From assembly GCF_003364255.1 (NCBI RefSeq), contig NZ_NXLR01000008.1, positions 1 through 64,000 on the forward strand: a DNA stretch of 64,000 nucleotides, given 5' to 3'. Positions within the stretch are counted from its first letter, which is position 1; the number at the start of each line of letters is the position of its first letter. Source of the DNA: Helicobacter marmotae (GTDB taxonomy: Bacteria > Campylobacterota > Campylobacteria > Campylobacterales > Helicobacteraceae). Positions 55,372 through 64,000 of this stretch are shown piece by piece. Made by a program: the position numbers and the translations under genes. The notes beneath the pieces were generated by a model. The model was given only the letters and a program-made list of their open reading frames with translations, did not search any database and was not told where the DNA came from.

Positions 55372-55524
55372 TAGCTTATTTTTAGTTTAAAAGCTACTCT
55401 AAAGGTAAAGAAAATATTGTAAAGCTTGAGATGAGAGATTCTGTAAGATATGGTGATTTAGTTTGCTTTTAGCTTATTAGGATAGAATCCAAACTTTAAA
55501 TTTATACCAATCAAGGAGGCTTAC

Positions 55525-55797
55525 ATGGCTTTAGATGTGGCGAAAAAGAAAGAGATTATTGCAAAGTTTGCAAGAGATGGGAAAGATACTGGTTCAAGCG
55601 AAGTGCAAATTGCATTGCTTTCACAGAGAATTGCAGATTTAACAGAGCATTTAAAAGCAAACCCAAAAGATCATGCGAGTCGTTTAGGGCTTTTGAAACT
55701 TGTAGGGCATAGGAAATCACTTCTTGCATATCTTAAAAAGACTCAATATGCACGTTATGCAAAACTCATAGCAGAGCTTAAGCTTAAAGATAGATAA
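55525..55797 (+). CDS. rpsO: 30S ribosomal protein S15
   Basis: 90 residues, exact S15 length. [21 protein letters not shown] and the conserved [20 protein letters not shown] region binding 16S rRNA are present. AAGGAGG precedes the ATG. In H. pylori rpsO is next to flhA; here it is about 42 kb away, so the region has been rearranged. A T-rich and repeat-derived region follows. Confidence 0.97.
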   Translation: MALDVAKKKEIIAKFARDGKDTGSSEVQIALLSQRIADLTEHLKANPKDHASRLGLLKLVGHRKSLLAYLKKTQYARYAKLIAELKLKDR

Positions 55798-55799
55798 GC

Positions 55800-56020
55800 T
55801 TTGCTCTTAGTAGCTCTGCTAGTAGAGGTTTCTTCATAAATCTACTAATGGTTCTCCACCTTGTCGCCTCTTGCGGGCGTGAGTGTTACTAGAGAATCCC
55901 CATTGGCTTTCTAGCGGTTTTATTTAGGGATTCTTACCCTAAAGGGCAAGGACATGGCAATAATTCCCTAACCTCCACTTATAAAAGAAAAAGAATCTAA
56001 GAAAATTTCTAGCGATTCCA
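55800..56020. repeat. Decayed repeat remnants, cluster E
   Basis: The 231-base gap between rpsO and the converging membrane-protein gene holds fragments resembling the dispersed repeats (GATTCTTACCCTAAAGGGCAAGGACATGGCAA, CTTGCGGGCG and CTAGAGAATC-like pieces), all degenerate. No clear terminator hairpin was found. Confidence 0.45.
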
Positions 56021-56028
56021 AATATAAC

Positions 56029-57918
56029 TTAATGCTTGTAAGTGCGCTTGCCAAAAATAAGCAAAATAAGCATACAGCCCATACCTATAAAAATTACTTC
56101 CCCAAATGATGAGAGTGCCTTAGTTTGTGAGAGGGTGAGCACACCAAATCCTATGCCCGTAGTGAGTGCAGAAAATAAAATCGCATGCGTCGTTTTAGGG
56201 TTATTCCCCTCCTTTAGGGCATATACCCCAAAATCCACGCTAATAACTACTAGAATTAGCAAGGCAAAAAGGTGCATAATATTAAGACTCCCCTTACTTG
56301 CTACAGCACAGAGTGCCATACTTAAAGGAAAAAGTACAAAACTTGCTGTATGGATAAAGGCTTTAGGCATATTGATTGCTAGCATAGCAAGCATACACAG
56401 AAGTGCCAAAATTAAAAGAGATGGCATGGGGGAGGCGTTTGCTAAGCCATTAATAATCTCTTCCAATGGGCGCATATCAAGCCAAATATCAGAAGCCTTT
56501 ATAATTGCCAACTCCTCTGCACTCCACAAATGGCTTTGCCCATTTTGCGCTAAATGAAGCAAAGTAAGTACTTTATCTGCCCCAACTTTTGGCACAGAGG
56601 CGAGATAATATGATCTTTGCCCCTCCCAATCGCCCTGATATGTATAAAACCTTATATCATCTATTTCTGTTATAAGAGCGCGTGCAAAGAGCATAAGCCC
56701 TATAGCCTGCTTGGAGGATATTAATATGGATGACTTATCATCTTTTATTGAGTTAAGCAAGGCTTTTTCTGCAAGCATAGGTTTGTTTTGGTAATCAAGC
56801 TTGGATAGCTCAAAGTCTATTTTTAGCATATTGAATGCAAAAATAAAGCCCACAAAAGCCAAGGTGAGCAAAAGCACACTTGGTAAAAGGGGCTTATTGA
56901 GTGTAGAAATTGCTCTAAAAAGCCTTGGGGGTTTAAAGCCTATGTATGGATACACAAAGGCAAAAAGCACATAAGAAATACTCAAAGAAATCATCGCATA
57001 AAGTGAAAGCTGCTCTAAAAGAGGAAATGGTATAAACAAGCACACGCCAAAGCCTATCATCGTTGTGAAATATCCATAAAATACAGCGGCATTGAAGCGG
57101 GGCTTTTTCAAGGTATAAAGCCCGAAAAAATGATGATGTAGCATATAATCAAGGGCGATATTAGAGATACCCATACCAAAGCTTAAAGCCATAATCGTTA
57201 CCTTAGGGTATATCCATAAAACAAGCACTATAGCAAGCATATTAGAAAACACAAGGCTTGCAATCGTGCTTAAAGTCAAAAATGGCATACGCAAAATAAG
57301 GAAATACAAAGCGAGAAAAACGCCTGCCCCAAAGCCTAAAAGGAGATTCACTTCTTTGAGGATAAGGCTGAGATTTTCCACGCGCATAAAATCAGCAGAA
57401 AAATAATGCAAGCTTGGGTAATCTTGTTTGAGAGATTTGAAATCCTCCAATGTAGCTTTTAGCACTTTATCATCTAGGCTTTCAATCTCTGCAAAAATCA
57501 GCAATCCCTTTGTATCTTTTGGCGCTTGAAGTGGGTGAATGGGGGTCCGGGTGTGCAAAAGTGGGGTAAAAATATCAGCCACACTCTCAGAAGTGAGCAA
57601 ATACGCTTCATTATGGGCTAAAAAATCATAGATTCTAGCATCTTTACCTATCTCATCGCTTATCACAGAAGTAACATAAGGCATACGGCTAAGCGCTTGC
57701 GTGATTTCATCTGCTTCATCTTGTTTTTCAATAAAAATGGGTATGTATTTTGAACTTGCAAAATGCCTATAAGCCTCAATAGTGATTCTATCATCATTCT
57801 CTGGGAATAAATCAAGCACTTCTTGGCTAATCTTTTTAGAATCAAAAATAAGCATAAATGCAAGAAGCACGCTAAGAGCGATAAACATACATACGATATA
57901 AAATCTTTTATTTTTCAC
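56029..57918 (-). CDS. RND/MMPL-superfamily membrane protein
   Basis: 629 residues. The N-terminal helix (about 5-25) is followed by a periplasmic domain to about 180, a block of helices (about 185-310), a second periplasmic domain (about 350-470) and a second block (485-620). This doubled one-plus-five helix layout is that of RND/MMPL exporters, at about two-thirds the usual length. VFSNMLAIVLVLWI and GFGVCLFIPF lie in the first block and VISVDFGVYALKEGNN in the second, with an Asp that could relay protons. MMPL-like proteins of this size export lipids or hopanoids; the substrate here is unknown. It stands alone on the minus strand. Confidence 0.7.
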   Translation of the reverse strand: MKNKRFYIVCMFIALSVLLAFMLIFDSKKISQEVLDLFPENDDRITIEAYRHFASSKYIPIFIEKQDEADEITQALSRMPYVTSVISDEIGKDARIYDFLAHNEAYLLTSESVADIFTPLLHTRTPIHPLQAPKDTKGLLIFAEIESLDDKVLKATLEDFKSLKQDYPSLHYFSADFMRVENLSLILKEVNLLLGFGAGVFLALYFLILRMPFLTLSTIASLVFSNMLAIVLVLWIYPKVTIMALSFGMGISNIALDYMLHHHFFGLYTLKKPRFNAAVFYGYFTTMIGFGVCLFIPFPLLEQLSLYAMISLSISYVLFAFVYPYIGFKPPRLFRAISTLNKPLLPSVLLLTLAFVGFIFAFNMLKIDFELSKLDYQNKPMLAEKALLNSIKDDKSSILISSKQAIGLMLFARALITEIDDIRFYTYQGDWEGQRSYYLASVPKVGADKVLTLLHLAQNGQSHLWSAEELAIIKASDIWLDMRPLEEIINGLANASPMPSLLILALLCMLAMLAINMPKAFIHTASFVLFPLSMALCAVASKGSLNIMHLFALLILVVISVDFGVYALKEGNNPKTTHAILFSALTTGIGFGVLTLSQTKALSSFGEVIFIGMGCMLILLIFGKRTYKH

Positions 57919-58099
57919 ATTTACTCCTTACTTTTTGGAATTATAGGATATTTTATGACGTGAGTGGATTTTGCTATATCTTTATTTTGGATTTAAGGTG
58001 AGGTATGTCTGTTTAAATTCTTGTGGTGCCCTCATTGTGAATGCTTCACTTGCTTGATAAGACTAAAGATATGACAAACTCATTTCTTTTGTGAGTAAG

Positions 58100-58320
58100 C
58101 CATATTGTTATGTCTTAGGCTTTGCAAAAGCCGAAGAATTCACACTCCCAACCCAAGCGAATCTGTTAGTTTGTCAGCTCTTGCGGGAGCGTAGGAGGCG
58201 AAGAATCTCTGTTTGAAACACTAGTCGCCAAAAGAGATTTTTAGCTTGATTCTCAAGCTAAGACATAATAATAAGATTGGGATTGTCTAGTGGATTTGTG
58301 AAGCGATTCTTAGCACACGC
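58100..58320. repeat. Dispersed repeat cluster F, degenerate
   Basis: Part of the 625-base gap between the RND-like gene and rpsR. TTTGCAAAAG-CCGAAGAAT (58130-58140), TTGTCAGCTCTTGCGGGAGC...GGCGAAGAATCTC (about 58168-58208) and AAAGAGATTTTTAGC...AGACATAATAATAAG are degenerate arms of the same family. The remaining stretches (57919-58100 and 58320-58543) show no credible gene or clear structure. Confidence 0.7.
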
Positions 58321-58543
58321 ATTAGATACTACAAGAGACGTGGTTTGGTAATGTATTGGAGGATTCTCCGGGTTGTGTCATCTTGTGAAAAGCAAAAGCA
58401 TAAGAGAATACATTGAGTTTTTGCCTTGCTAGCACATAAGATAGGAGGTAGGATTTTAGCACTTAAGAGGGGCAAAGGCATAAGCGTATTTCTCATAGCT
58501 AAATGCCTAATGCTCCCTGTAAGAGGCAAATCAAAAGAATATT

Positions 58544-58798
58544 TTAGATTTTGAAAGGATTTTCAACAACCTTTTTTCTATCTACAATATAAGGGATAAG
58601 TGCCATATGTCTTGCACGTTTAATCGCCACCTCTACGCGCTCTTGCCAACGTTTTGTGTTACCTGTGAGACGTCTTGGCATAATTTTATATCGCTCAGAG
58701 AGTGAGTGCTTAAGCATATCTACATCTTTGTAGTCAATGAATTCGAGCTTTGCTTCAGTGTAGCGGCAGTATCGTTTTGAGTATTTTTTCTTTTCCAT
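58544..58798 (-). CDS. rpsR: 30S ribosomal protein S18
   Basis: 84 residues, full S18: [28 protein letters not shown] and [11 protein letters not shown] are the rRNA- and S6-binding parts. Last gene of holA-rpsF-ssb-rpsR, nine bases after the ssb stop, with AAGGAG. S6 and S18 bind each other on the 30S platform, which explains the operon. Confidence 0.97.
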   Translation of the reverse strand: MEKKKYSKRYCRYTEAKLEFIDYKDVDMLKHSLSERYKIMPRRLTGNTKRWQERVEVAIKRARHMALIPYIVDRKKVVENPFKI

Positions 58799-58807
58799 AT
58801 TTTCTCC

Positions 58808-59299
58808 TTAGAAAGGTATTTCATCTTCATCGATGTTAATTTCAGGGATATTTTGGGAATAGCTTTCTCCCTTTTGATTCCCGTATTGATTCCCATAGTT
58901 TGGGCTCTGGCTATAATTTGGAGTACCCTCATCATAGCTTGACTGGTGGTTATTATAGGTATTTTCACTCGAGGGTTTGGAATCTAGCATTTGCATACTT
59001 TCAGCGATAATGGTGTGTTTGCTTTTTTTCATACCACTTTGGTCATTCCATGTCTCAAAGCTTAGGCGACCCTCAATGAGGATTTTGCTGCCCTTGCGGA
59101 GGTATTGATTCGCCACTTCGGCACTACGTCCAAAAAGCTTCACATCTACAAAGCAGACTTCCTCTCCCGGGCTTCCATCTGGCTTTTTAAACCTCCGATT
59201 ACTCGCTAAACCTAGCGTTGCTAGCGCACTTCCGCTAGGCAAGTATCGTAGCTCGACATCTCGTGTGAGGTTTCCTACCATGATTATTTTGTTATACAT
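58808..59299 (-). CDS. ssb: Single-stranded DNA-binding protein
   Basis: 163 residues. The OB fold (1-105) begins MYNKIIMVGNLTRDVELRY and includes VDVKLFGRSAEVANQYLRKGS. A flexible Ser/Asn/Tyr-rich linker follows, then the acidic tip DEDEIPF that recruits replication and repair proteins. Ordered between rpsF and rpsR, as in most bacteria. Strong ribosome site (GGAGGTAC). Confidence 0.97.
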   Translation of the reverse strand: MYNKIIMVGNLTRDVELRYLPSGSALATLGLASNRRFKKPDGSPGEEVCFVDVKLFGRSAEVANQYLRKGSKILIEGRLSFETWNDQSGMKKSKHTIIAESMQMLDSKPSSENTYNNHQSSYDEGTPNYSQSPNYGNQYGNQKGESYSQNIPEINIDEDEIPF

Positions 59300-59338
59300 A
59301 GTACCTCCTTACTCTTTCCTTGAATTCCTTAGAATTCC

Positions 59339-59737
59339 CTAACTATCGGCTTTTGGGGCTTCTTCTGCGGGACTAGCTTTTGGCTCTTTTTTGACTTCTG
59401 GCTTGTGATTGGCTTTATTTACTAGCGTTTGCCATGCTTTTTGCTCTTTTTTACTTTCATACTTAATCACAATAAAGCGCAAAATCTCTTCATTAATGCG
59501 GTAATTGCGCTCAAGCTCTCTAATCAAGCTTGGCTCTGCTTTAAAGTAGATGACAAAATAATATCCGCGCTTGTTCTTTTTAATCTCATAGGCAAGATTA
59601 CGCATACCCATATCAAGGCAGGTTTCAATGTCTCCGCCATTTTTGGTAATGACTTCTTTAAAAAACTCAATGCGAGTTTTGATTTCTTCTTCTACAAGTG
59701 TAGGTTTTAAGATAAACATCGTCTCATAAAACTTCAT
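59339..59737 (-). CDS. rpsF: 30S ribosomal protein S6
   Basis: 132 residues from ATG 59737, with AAAAGGAG six bases upstream. The open frame to 59791 adds residues with no ribosome site and is rejected. The core ([18 protein letters not shown], then [14 protein letters not shown]) is followed by a Lys/Glu/Ala-rich tail (about 105-132), longer than in E. coli's unmodified form but usual in Helicobacter. It pairs with S18. Confidence 0.96.
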   Translation of the reverse strand: MKFYETMFILKPTLVEEEIKTRIEFFKEVITKNGGDIETCLDMGMRNLAYEIKKNKRGYYFVIYFKAEPSLIRELERNYRINEEILRFIVIKYESKKEQKAWQTLVNKANHKPEVKKEPKASPAEEAPKADS

Positions 59738-59808
59738 TCTAACTCCTTTTGGTGTAACCGCCCTTTCGCGAGTGTGTAGGCAAAAGAGCAAGGTGTAAGG
59801 GGGGCATT

Positions 59809-60807
59809 CTATCGAATTAATTCTTGAATTTTAATTAAAATATAGGGGGATTGCTTGGCTCTGCCCTTACTTACTTCATATCGCCATGTAGAGAGTAGTT
59901 CAAAAATACAGATATATTCACTCTCTCTAAAGAGTATGCAATACTTCATTAGATGCTCTAAAATCTCTGCGGGGGGCTTATAGCCTAAGATTTCATTCAC
60001 ATCAGCCTTGCCTTTGGTTTTAATATAAGCGTAGAATAAAAAAAGCTGGTAAAAAAACCTTTGAATCTCGCTAATCATAGCGATTTCATTCACGCCCTCT
60101 TCATAGAGTGTTTGTAGCATCTTCACAAAGGGCTTTTTATCCATAAGGGCATAGCATAACTCCTGAATGCTAAAGCTTGCTATGCCATCACAAAGCATAT
60201 CCACATCATTTGGTTCTATGGGTTTTTGCCCATAGAGGACAAACTTTTCTAACTCATTTAAAGAAAGGGCTAGGTCGTTATTTTGCAAACTAAGGATTTG
60301 CTGCAAGATTCTATCATCTGCCTTGAGGGCGAGCTCCTTGCTCCTAGCGCGCATAAACTCCATACATTCATGTGCTTTAAGTTCATAAAATCGCACTTCG
60401 GCAATATTGGGAATCTTTGGGTGCTTGAAATAGCCAGCAAGGCTTTTGCAATCTCTGACATAGTCTGCTGCTGATTTACTTGAAGCTTGATAATACTCCA
60501 CTATAAGGGCATTTTGGGTGTTGCTAGAGAGTGATTGTAAGAAAAGGGCTATATCAGTTTTAGAGATTTTTTGATTGAGTTTAAGCACTACAAGCGAGCT
60601 TGAGCTAAAAAGCGAGCTTTGGCAGAGGAGGGCATTAATGGTTGGGCTGTGGTATTCGTCAAAATAAAAGGTATGCTTCTCCTCACTCCCTAGTAGCTTG
60701 GCGATTCTCTTACTATAGTAGTTGATTAAAAAGTTATCCCCATATAAAAAGCTTATACGCGGGGGTTTAGAGGCTTTAAGGAGTGTATCAAGCTGTGATT
60801 TATACAT
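59809..60807 (-). CDS. holA: DNA polymerase III subunit delta
   Basis: 332 residues with the HolA layout. The N-terminal part includes [21 protein letters not shown], a P-loop-like region without full Walker [21 protein letters not shown] and a C-terminal helical collar domain follow. It opens the sliding clamp within the clamp loader. Often left as hypothetical in Helicobacter (HP1247, from memory). Separated from rpsF by 71 bases containing GGGGGGCATTCTATCG, possibly a promoter for rpsF. Confidence 0.87.
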   Translation of the reverse strand: MYKSQLDTLLKASKPPRISFLYGDNFLINYYSKRIAKLLGSEEKHTFYFDEYHSPTINALLCQSSLFSSSSLVVLKLNQKISKTDIALFLQSLSSNTQNALIVEYYQASSKSAADYVRDCKSLAGYFKHPKIPNIAEVRFYELKAHECMEFMRARSKELALKADDRILQQILSLQNNDLALSLNELEKFVLYGQKPIEPNDVDMLCDGIASFSIQELCYALMDKKPFVKMLQTLYEEGVNEIAMISEIQRFFYQLFLFYAYIKTKGKADVNEILGYKPPAEILEHLMKYCILFRESEYICIFELLSTWRYEVSKGRAKQSPYILIKIQELIR

Positions 60808-60855
60808 GTAAGAATCCTTAGAGAGTGAAACTCCAAAGATTCTAACATATTAGGC

Positions 60856-61611
60856 TTACTTATCAAAGCCTTTAATGCCTATCTCTATCATCGCTACAAA
60901 GTCCCTAGAAGCAGGGTAGGATAATGCTTGTGGGTTTGTATCTGTGGCTTTAAGGTCATAGTATTGCCCAATAAGCCTGACATAGTAGAGAGTATTGGCA
61001 GTGATATGGCGAGATATGCCTATATGGGCGTGCAATCTATAGCTATAGTCTTGTATGCTAAGGCTAGAGCTAAGCTGTGGGAATTCATATTTCCCTACTC
61101 CAGCCCAGCCTAAGCCAAGCCCATAGTCTAAATAGCCAAGTTGGCTTAAAGGCACAAACCCACTTAGCTCCGCTCCAAGTGTGCTAATCTCCCTATACAA
61201 GCCTTTATTATTGCTTATTTGCCCATTGTGCTTGTTTTGATCGATAAAGAGATTAAGAAATAGCGGTGTGGCTTTTGAGGCAATATTTAATCCAAGCTTT
61301 GCATAAAAGCTATAAAAAAGCAAGGTATTACTATCTGTGATACCAAAGGGCGCATTACTCGCTAGAGTAGAGCCCCCACCTATAAGCCCCCCTAACACAA
61401 TCTGCGCTCTTTGGAGATATATGTATCTGCTCTCCAGACTTAAATAACCCCCATAGCTTTTAATATCCTCTCCGCCAAAGCCATAGTATGCCCCGCCTAA
61501 ACCAATATGCCCAGCTACACATCTATCTTTATCACATGGCACAGCCTGTAAGGAAGCTCCCCCACATATAAAGAGTACAAACAAGCCCCATATTTTTAAG
61601 TGTCTTTTCAT
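60856..61611 (-). CDS. Outer-membrane beta-barrel protein
   Basis: 251 residues with signal peptide MKRHLKIWGLFVLFICGGASLQA, then CDKDRCVAGHIGLGGAYYGFG and alternating strands rich in Gly, Tyr and Leu. It contains two early cysteines (CDKDRC) that could form a loop. The end (AMIEIGIKGFDK) lacks the usual terminal Phe, which is unusual for a barrel. No family name can be given with confidence. Monocistronic, with a long A+T- and palindrome-rich upstream region. Confidence 0.7.
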   Translation of the reverse strand: MKRHLKIWGLFVLFICGGASLQAVPCDKDRCVAGHIGLGGAYYGFGGEDIKSYGGYLSLESRYIYLQRAQIVLGGLIGGGSTLASNAPFGITDSNTLLFYSFYAKLGLNIASKATPLFLNLFIDQNKHNGQISNNKGLYREISTLGAELSGFVPLSQLGYLDYGLGLGWAGVGKYEFPQLSSSLSIQDYSYRLHAHIGISRHITANTLYYVRLIGQYYDLKATDTNPQALSYPASRDFVAMIEIGIKGFDK

Positions 61612-61915
61612 ATCTTGCCTCCTATTGTATGTTATTTTCTTTATTTTTTTAAGCTTTTTACCCCAAATTGCCTATTAACAAATTAATTTCCGAAGTTAAG
61701 CCTACTCTATAAGAGTACAAATTTTGCCAGTTTTAGCCTTTAGGCGAAACATCTCCCTAAAAATTTATGTATATATAAAAATATATACCCATTCATTCTA
61801 ACACGAGAATTGTAAATTTATTTTGATAGTAATTCTTAAATTAATAGCTATGTTTCAAAAAGTATCATAATACTTTACTTTTTAAGGATTAATAGCCCTT
61901 AAAGCAGAAGGAGTA
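61612..61915. other. A+T-rich palindrome cluster upstream of the barrel gene
   Basis: Three perfect small inverted repeats: TACTCT-ATA-AGAGTA (61703-61717), GTATATA-TAAAAA-TATATAC (61769-61788) and AAAGTAT-CATA-ATACTTT (61859-61876). They lie between the start of the barrel gene (minus) and the ORF fragment at 61916 (plus) and are candidate operators or hairpins for divergent promoters. No gene is present. Confidence 0.5.
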
Positions 61916-61975
61916 ATGGGAAAGAGAAGTTCTTGCTTAAGGCATAAATATTATTTGTATATAGGGAAACCAATA
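61916..61975 (+). pseudogene. 5' gene remnant cut off by repeats
   Basis: A strong ribosome site (AGAAGGAG, then TA, then ATG 61916) leads into about 20 codons (MGKRSSCLRHKYYLYIGKP) that look coding. After these the frame runs directly into dispersed repeat sequence and ends at 62137. Probably the start of a gene whose remainder was lost. Too short to name. Confidence 0.4.
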
Positions 61976-62155
61976 TTGTCATCTCTAGCACGTAGGCGAA
62001 ATATTCTCTTAGCGACTAGAGAATCTCTAAAAGAATTACTAGAAAGCCAACAGCAATTCTTCACCCTCTTGCAGAGGGTTCAGAATGACAAGAGGGGTAA
62101 ATTTTCTAGTGATTCGGCTAGAGATGTTTCACCCTAAAGGGTTCAATATGACAAA
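61976..62155. repeat. Dispersed repeat cluster G
   Basis: Degenerate arms with TTGTCATCTCTAGC...GGCGAAATATTCTC, then AGCAATTCTTCACCCTCTTGCAGAGGGTTCAGAATGACAAG, whose insert CCCTCTTGCAGAGGG folds on itself, and TTTCACCCTAAAGGGTTCAATATGACAAAA with insert CCCTAAAGGG. Confidence 0.8.
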
Positions 62156-62235
62156 AATGGAGATTTATTAGTAATCAAATAGAGATTTTGGGCTTTGCTC
62201 TTACGCCCGCTGGCTAGAGATAAAAAGTTTTTTTG

Positions 62236-62275
62236 ACGCAAATTGCGTATTTTGAGGGAATGTCTCCCCCAAAAT
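62236..62275 (-). terminator. Hairpin pair downstream of the barrel gene at 62295
   Basis: ACGCAAATTGCGT (62236-62248) is palindromic, and ATTTTG.GGGA / TCCC.CAAAAT (62249-62275) makes a second stem. On the minus strand they follow the stop of the gene by 20 bases, then A- and T-runs. Likely a transcription end; the T-run is weak. Confidence 0.4.
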
Positions 62276-62294
62276 AGTATTGAGCAAAATGGCA

Positions 62295-62987
62295 TTAGAA
62301 TGTATAGCTATAGCCTATTTGCACAATGTAGGTTCGTAGTGTTGAAGTACCCGGCGCACTAGCAGGAGGAGTTTGAGCTTGCTGCATACCCAAAACCGGC
62401 ACAGAAGTTTCATAATCATATGCGATAAGTGGGAGCTTTGCCCCAAGGAGAATTTGATGTGTCTCATTGAAGTTATAGGTTAGCCCGAGATTCAAAGGAA
62501 GGGCAAAGCCGCCTTTGTTTGAGCCACCAATGCTAAGCTCGCCTAGAGGAGTAGTAGGCTTCCATGATGGCTTGAAGCCTTGATAGCCCACACCTATACC
62601 AATATATGCACCAAAAGCGGGAGTAAAGTTATAGTAGAAATCCACATTGGCAGTGATAAGCTGTTGCGTGATGTCTGCCTTTACCTTGCTAAACATAGGG
62701 TTTGAGCCACCATTTTTGCTTCCATAGCTTTCATTATAATTATATGAAAGATAGTAGCGTAAGCCATAGTCTTCACTCAAGGCTTGCTTATAGCCTAGAT
62801 TGAGCCCAATTGCCCAGCCTATGCCGGTTTTAGGGAGATTATCCTTAATGGTAGATAATGCACCGCTATATGAGGGAGTAGTGATAGGCACGCCTGCATT
62901 CACTCCTACAAAAAATCCACTTGTTTGCGCGCTTGCTATGCTAAGCAAGCTTGTGCTTAACGCCGCTGAGATAATGAGTTTTTTCAT
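62295..62987 (-). CDS. Outer-membrane beta-barrel protein
   Basis: 230 residues with signal peptide MKKLIISAALSTSLLSIASAQ. The mature part opens with SGFFVGVNAGVPITTPSYSG and continues with alternating strands (GWAIGLNLGYKQAL, YGLRYYLSYNYNESYG) and the terminal Phe in VQIGYSYTF. It resembles small Helicobacter barrel proteins of the OMP_b-brl type. The region LLGAKLPLIAYDYET resembles LFAKMPILPTTI in the broken gene at 54646, so the two are paralogues. Function unknown. AAAGGA precedes the ATG. Confidence 0.8.
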   Translation of the reverse strand: MKKLIISAALSTSLLSIASAQTSGFFVGVNAGVPITTPSYSGALSTIKDNLPKTGIGWAIGLNLGYKQALSEDYGLRYYLSYNYNESYGSKNGGSNPMFSKVKADITQQLITANVDFYYNFTPAFGAYIGIGVGYQGFKPSWKPTTPLGELSIGGSNKGGFALPLNLGLTYNFNETHQILLGAKLPLIAYDYETSVPVLGMQQAQTPPASAPGTSTLRTYIVQIGYSYTF

Positions 62988-63128
62988 CTTGCAATCCTTT
63001 GTGTCGTTTTGTCCTTTTTATGGCATTAATGCCAAAAAGGTAGCCCTTGATTATATCCTAGAATAAAAATAATATATGCTTTTTAACTCAAATTTTAGCC
63101 GAAGTGATACATTTAGTTGCATATACAA

Positions 63129-64000
63129 CTATTCATTGCCAAAAATAAGGTTTATCCATATTTGTGCCCCTATCAGTATGGCTTTATCTTCCACATAGTA
63201 GGGGTTTGAATGCAAGTAATTGCAAATACCCTTTTGAGCATTGCCACTTCCTAAAAAATACATTGCCCCCTTATTTTGCGGGGCGGCATTTATCATATGG
63301 CTAAAGTCCTCACTTGCGCTCATAGGCGAGCAAGGGTAGGTAATCATGGAGTGGTTTTTAAGGACGCTTTTAGCGGCTTTAAGGAGCTTTTGCACACAAA
63401 GAGGGTGATTGATAATAGCTGGATAGCTATGGAAGCTAAAATGGCTATCAAACCCACGAATGGCACTTTGAGATTCTATATTTTTAAGGGCGTTTTTTAG
63501 AATCTCATCACTTTGCTTATCCATAGCGCGAAGCGAGCCCTTTAGAATCGCAGAATCTGCCACACCATTAGCGATTGTGCCACTATGGAAGCTCCCACAT
63601 GAGAACACTGCTGTATGAAAGGGATTGATACATTTGCTAATAATATAATCCATATCTGCTACTATTCTCACCCCCTCACGCAGGGCATCAAGCCCAAGAT
63701 GAGGCGTTGAGCTATGCGCGGCTTTACCCTTAATATCAAGCTGCCATATACTGCCATAGGAGCTCATCACCCCTTCTTTAATCTCTATGCTCCCATAATC
63801 AAGCGCGGCATTATTATGCAGGGCATAGACTTCATCTACTTCATTCATACAGCCAAGCTCTACCATTTTATCCGCACCGGGGATATGTGTCTTCTCCTCT
63901 GCCATTTGGAAAATAAGGCGCACATTGCAAGTAAGCTTTTGGGCATGCTTTGAGATATAAAGTGCGCTTAAAAGGGCGATAGCCATATGCAAGTCATGCC
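63129..64000 (-). CDS. M20-family amidohydrolase/peptidase, C-terminal part (runs off the window)
   Basis: About 290 residues are present. The first visible residues read GHDLHMAIALL, the M20 metal-binding GHDxH motif, so the true N-terminus lies beyond base 64000. Further signatures are FQMAEEKTHIPGADKMVELG (with the catalytic Glu pair), ALHNNAALDYGSIEI and the dimerisation domain (QLDIKGKAAHSSTPHLGLDAL), then SEDFSHM near the end. It is an N-acyl-amino-acid or hippurate-type hydrolase. HipO (hippuricase) of Campylobacter is a close alternative; substrate uncertain. Confidence 0.85.
   Translation of the reverse strand, partial: HDLHMAIALLSALYISKHAQKLTCNVRLIFQMAEEKTHIPGADKMVELGCMNEVDEVYALHNNAALDYGSIEIKEGVMSSYGSIWQLDIKGKAAHSSTPHLGLDALREGVRIVADMDYIISKCINPFHTAVFSCGSFHSGTIANGVADSAILKGSLRAMDKQSDEILKNALKNIESQSAIRGFDSHFSFHSYPAIINHPLCVQKLLKAAKSVLKNHSMITYPCSPMSASEDFSHMINAAPQNKGAMYFLGSGNAQKGICNYLHSNPYYVEDKAILIGAQIWINLIFGNE

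Noticed and set aside
58329-58529. 66-codon minus-strand reading frame as a gene
   Set aside because: No ribosome site or family resemblance, and it sits in a gap with decayed repeats.

Overview
The window reads as a chromosomal segment of an enterohepatic Helicobacter (Campylobacterota). Gene order recalled from H. pylori is kept in several blocks: leuS-lptE-folC-csd2-csd1-ccmA-mfd, ribF-tlyA-lipoprotein-pyrB-hofB, porCDAB, holA-rpsF-ssb-rpsR, and flhA next to a DHH phosphoesterase gene. Genes that H. pylori lacks or that are typical of enterohepatic relatives are also present: hisIE, purN, cheB/cheR and an ilvE-type aminotransferase. The species cannot be fixed from sequence alone. No transposase, integrase, phage gene, CRISPR array or rRNA was seen; the only RNA gene found is tRNA-Asn(GTT).

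Layout. 1-655 is a cluster of dispersed palindromic repeats. 709-13823 is a long, tightly packed minus-strand run: flhA, a DHH phosphoesterase, a small acidic protein, purN, a CPA2 antiporter, an NSS transporter, a YejA-like binding protein, a Wzk/PglK-like flippase and an AAA+ ATPase. The 3' part of purN holds a repeat cluster that is read in frame. 13824-14701 is non-coding, with paired covariant hairpins and another repeat cluster. 14702-26570 is plus-strand: an orphan HEPN-like protein, leuS, lptE, a GGDEF-like relic, folC, the cell-shape genes csd2-csd1-ccmA, mfd and a small membrane protein. After tRNA-Asn and a porin gene (27086-28459) comes a minus-strand group: cheB, cheR, htrA, ftsK. 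34964-41794 is plus-strand: two uncharacterised proteins, an ABC-F ATPase, ilvE, an SPFH protein, hisIE and a DUF2393-type membrane protein. 41833-48970 has ribF-tlyA-lipoprotein (minus), pyrB and hofB (plus), then glnA and trpS (minus). 49269-54429 holds the pyruvate oxidoreductase operon and rpoD. 54646-63128 has a frameshifted outer-membrane gene, rpsO, an RND/MMPL-like protein, rpsR-ssb-rpsF-holA and two more small outer-membrane barrel genes. An M20 peptidase runs off the right edge.

The most striking non-standard content is a repeat family in about seven clusters. Its units are imperfect inverted repeats with arms TTGTCATTCTGAG...GAAGAATCTC, and each arm carries a short insert that differs between copies but nearly always folds back on itself (for example CCTGCATAGCAGG, CCTGTGAAACAGG, CCTCCTTTAGGAGG, GGGCGTAGCCC). 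That is covariation, which points to selection on DNA or RNA structure rather than on protein. Inside purN the same family has formed a 267-bp (89-codon) tandem duplication that stays in frame. Other notable points are a probable ATT start codon for ftsK, a decayed outer-membrane gene with a G9 tract in its upstream region, and an orphan HEPN-like gene.
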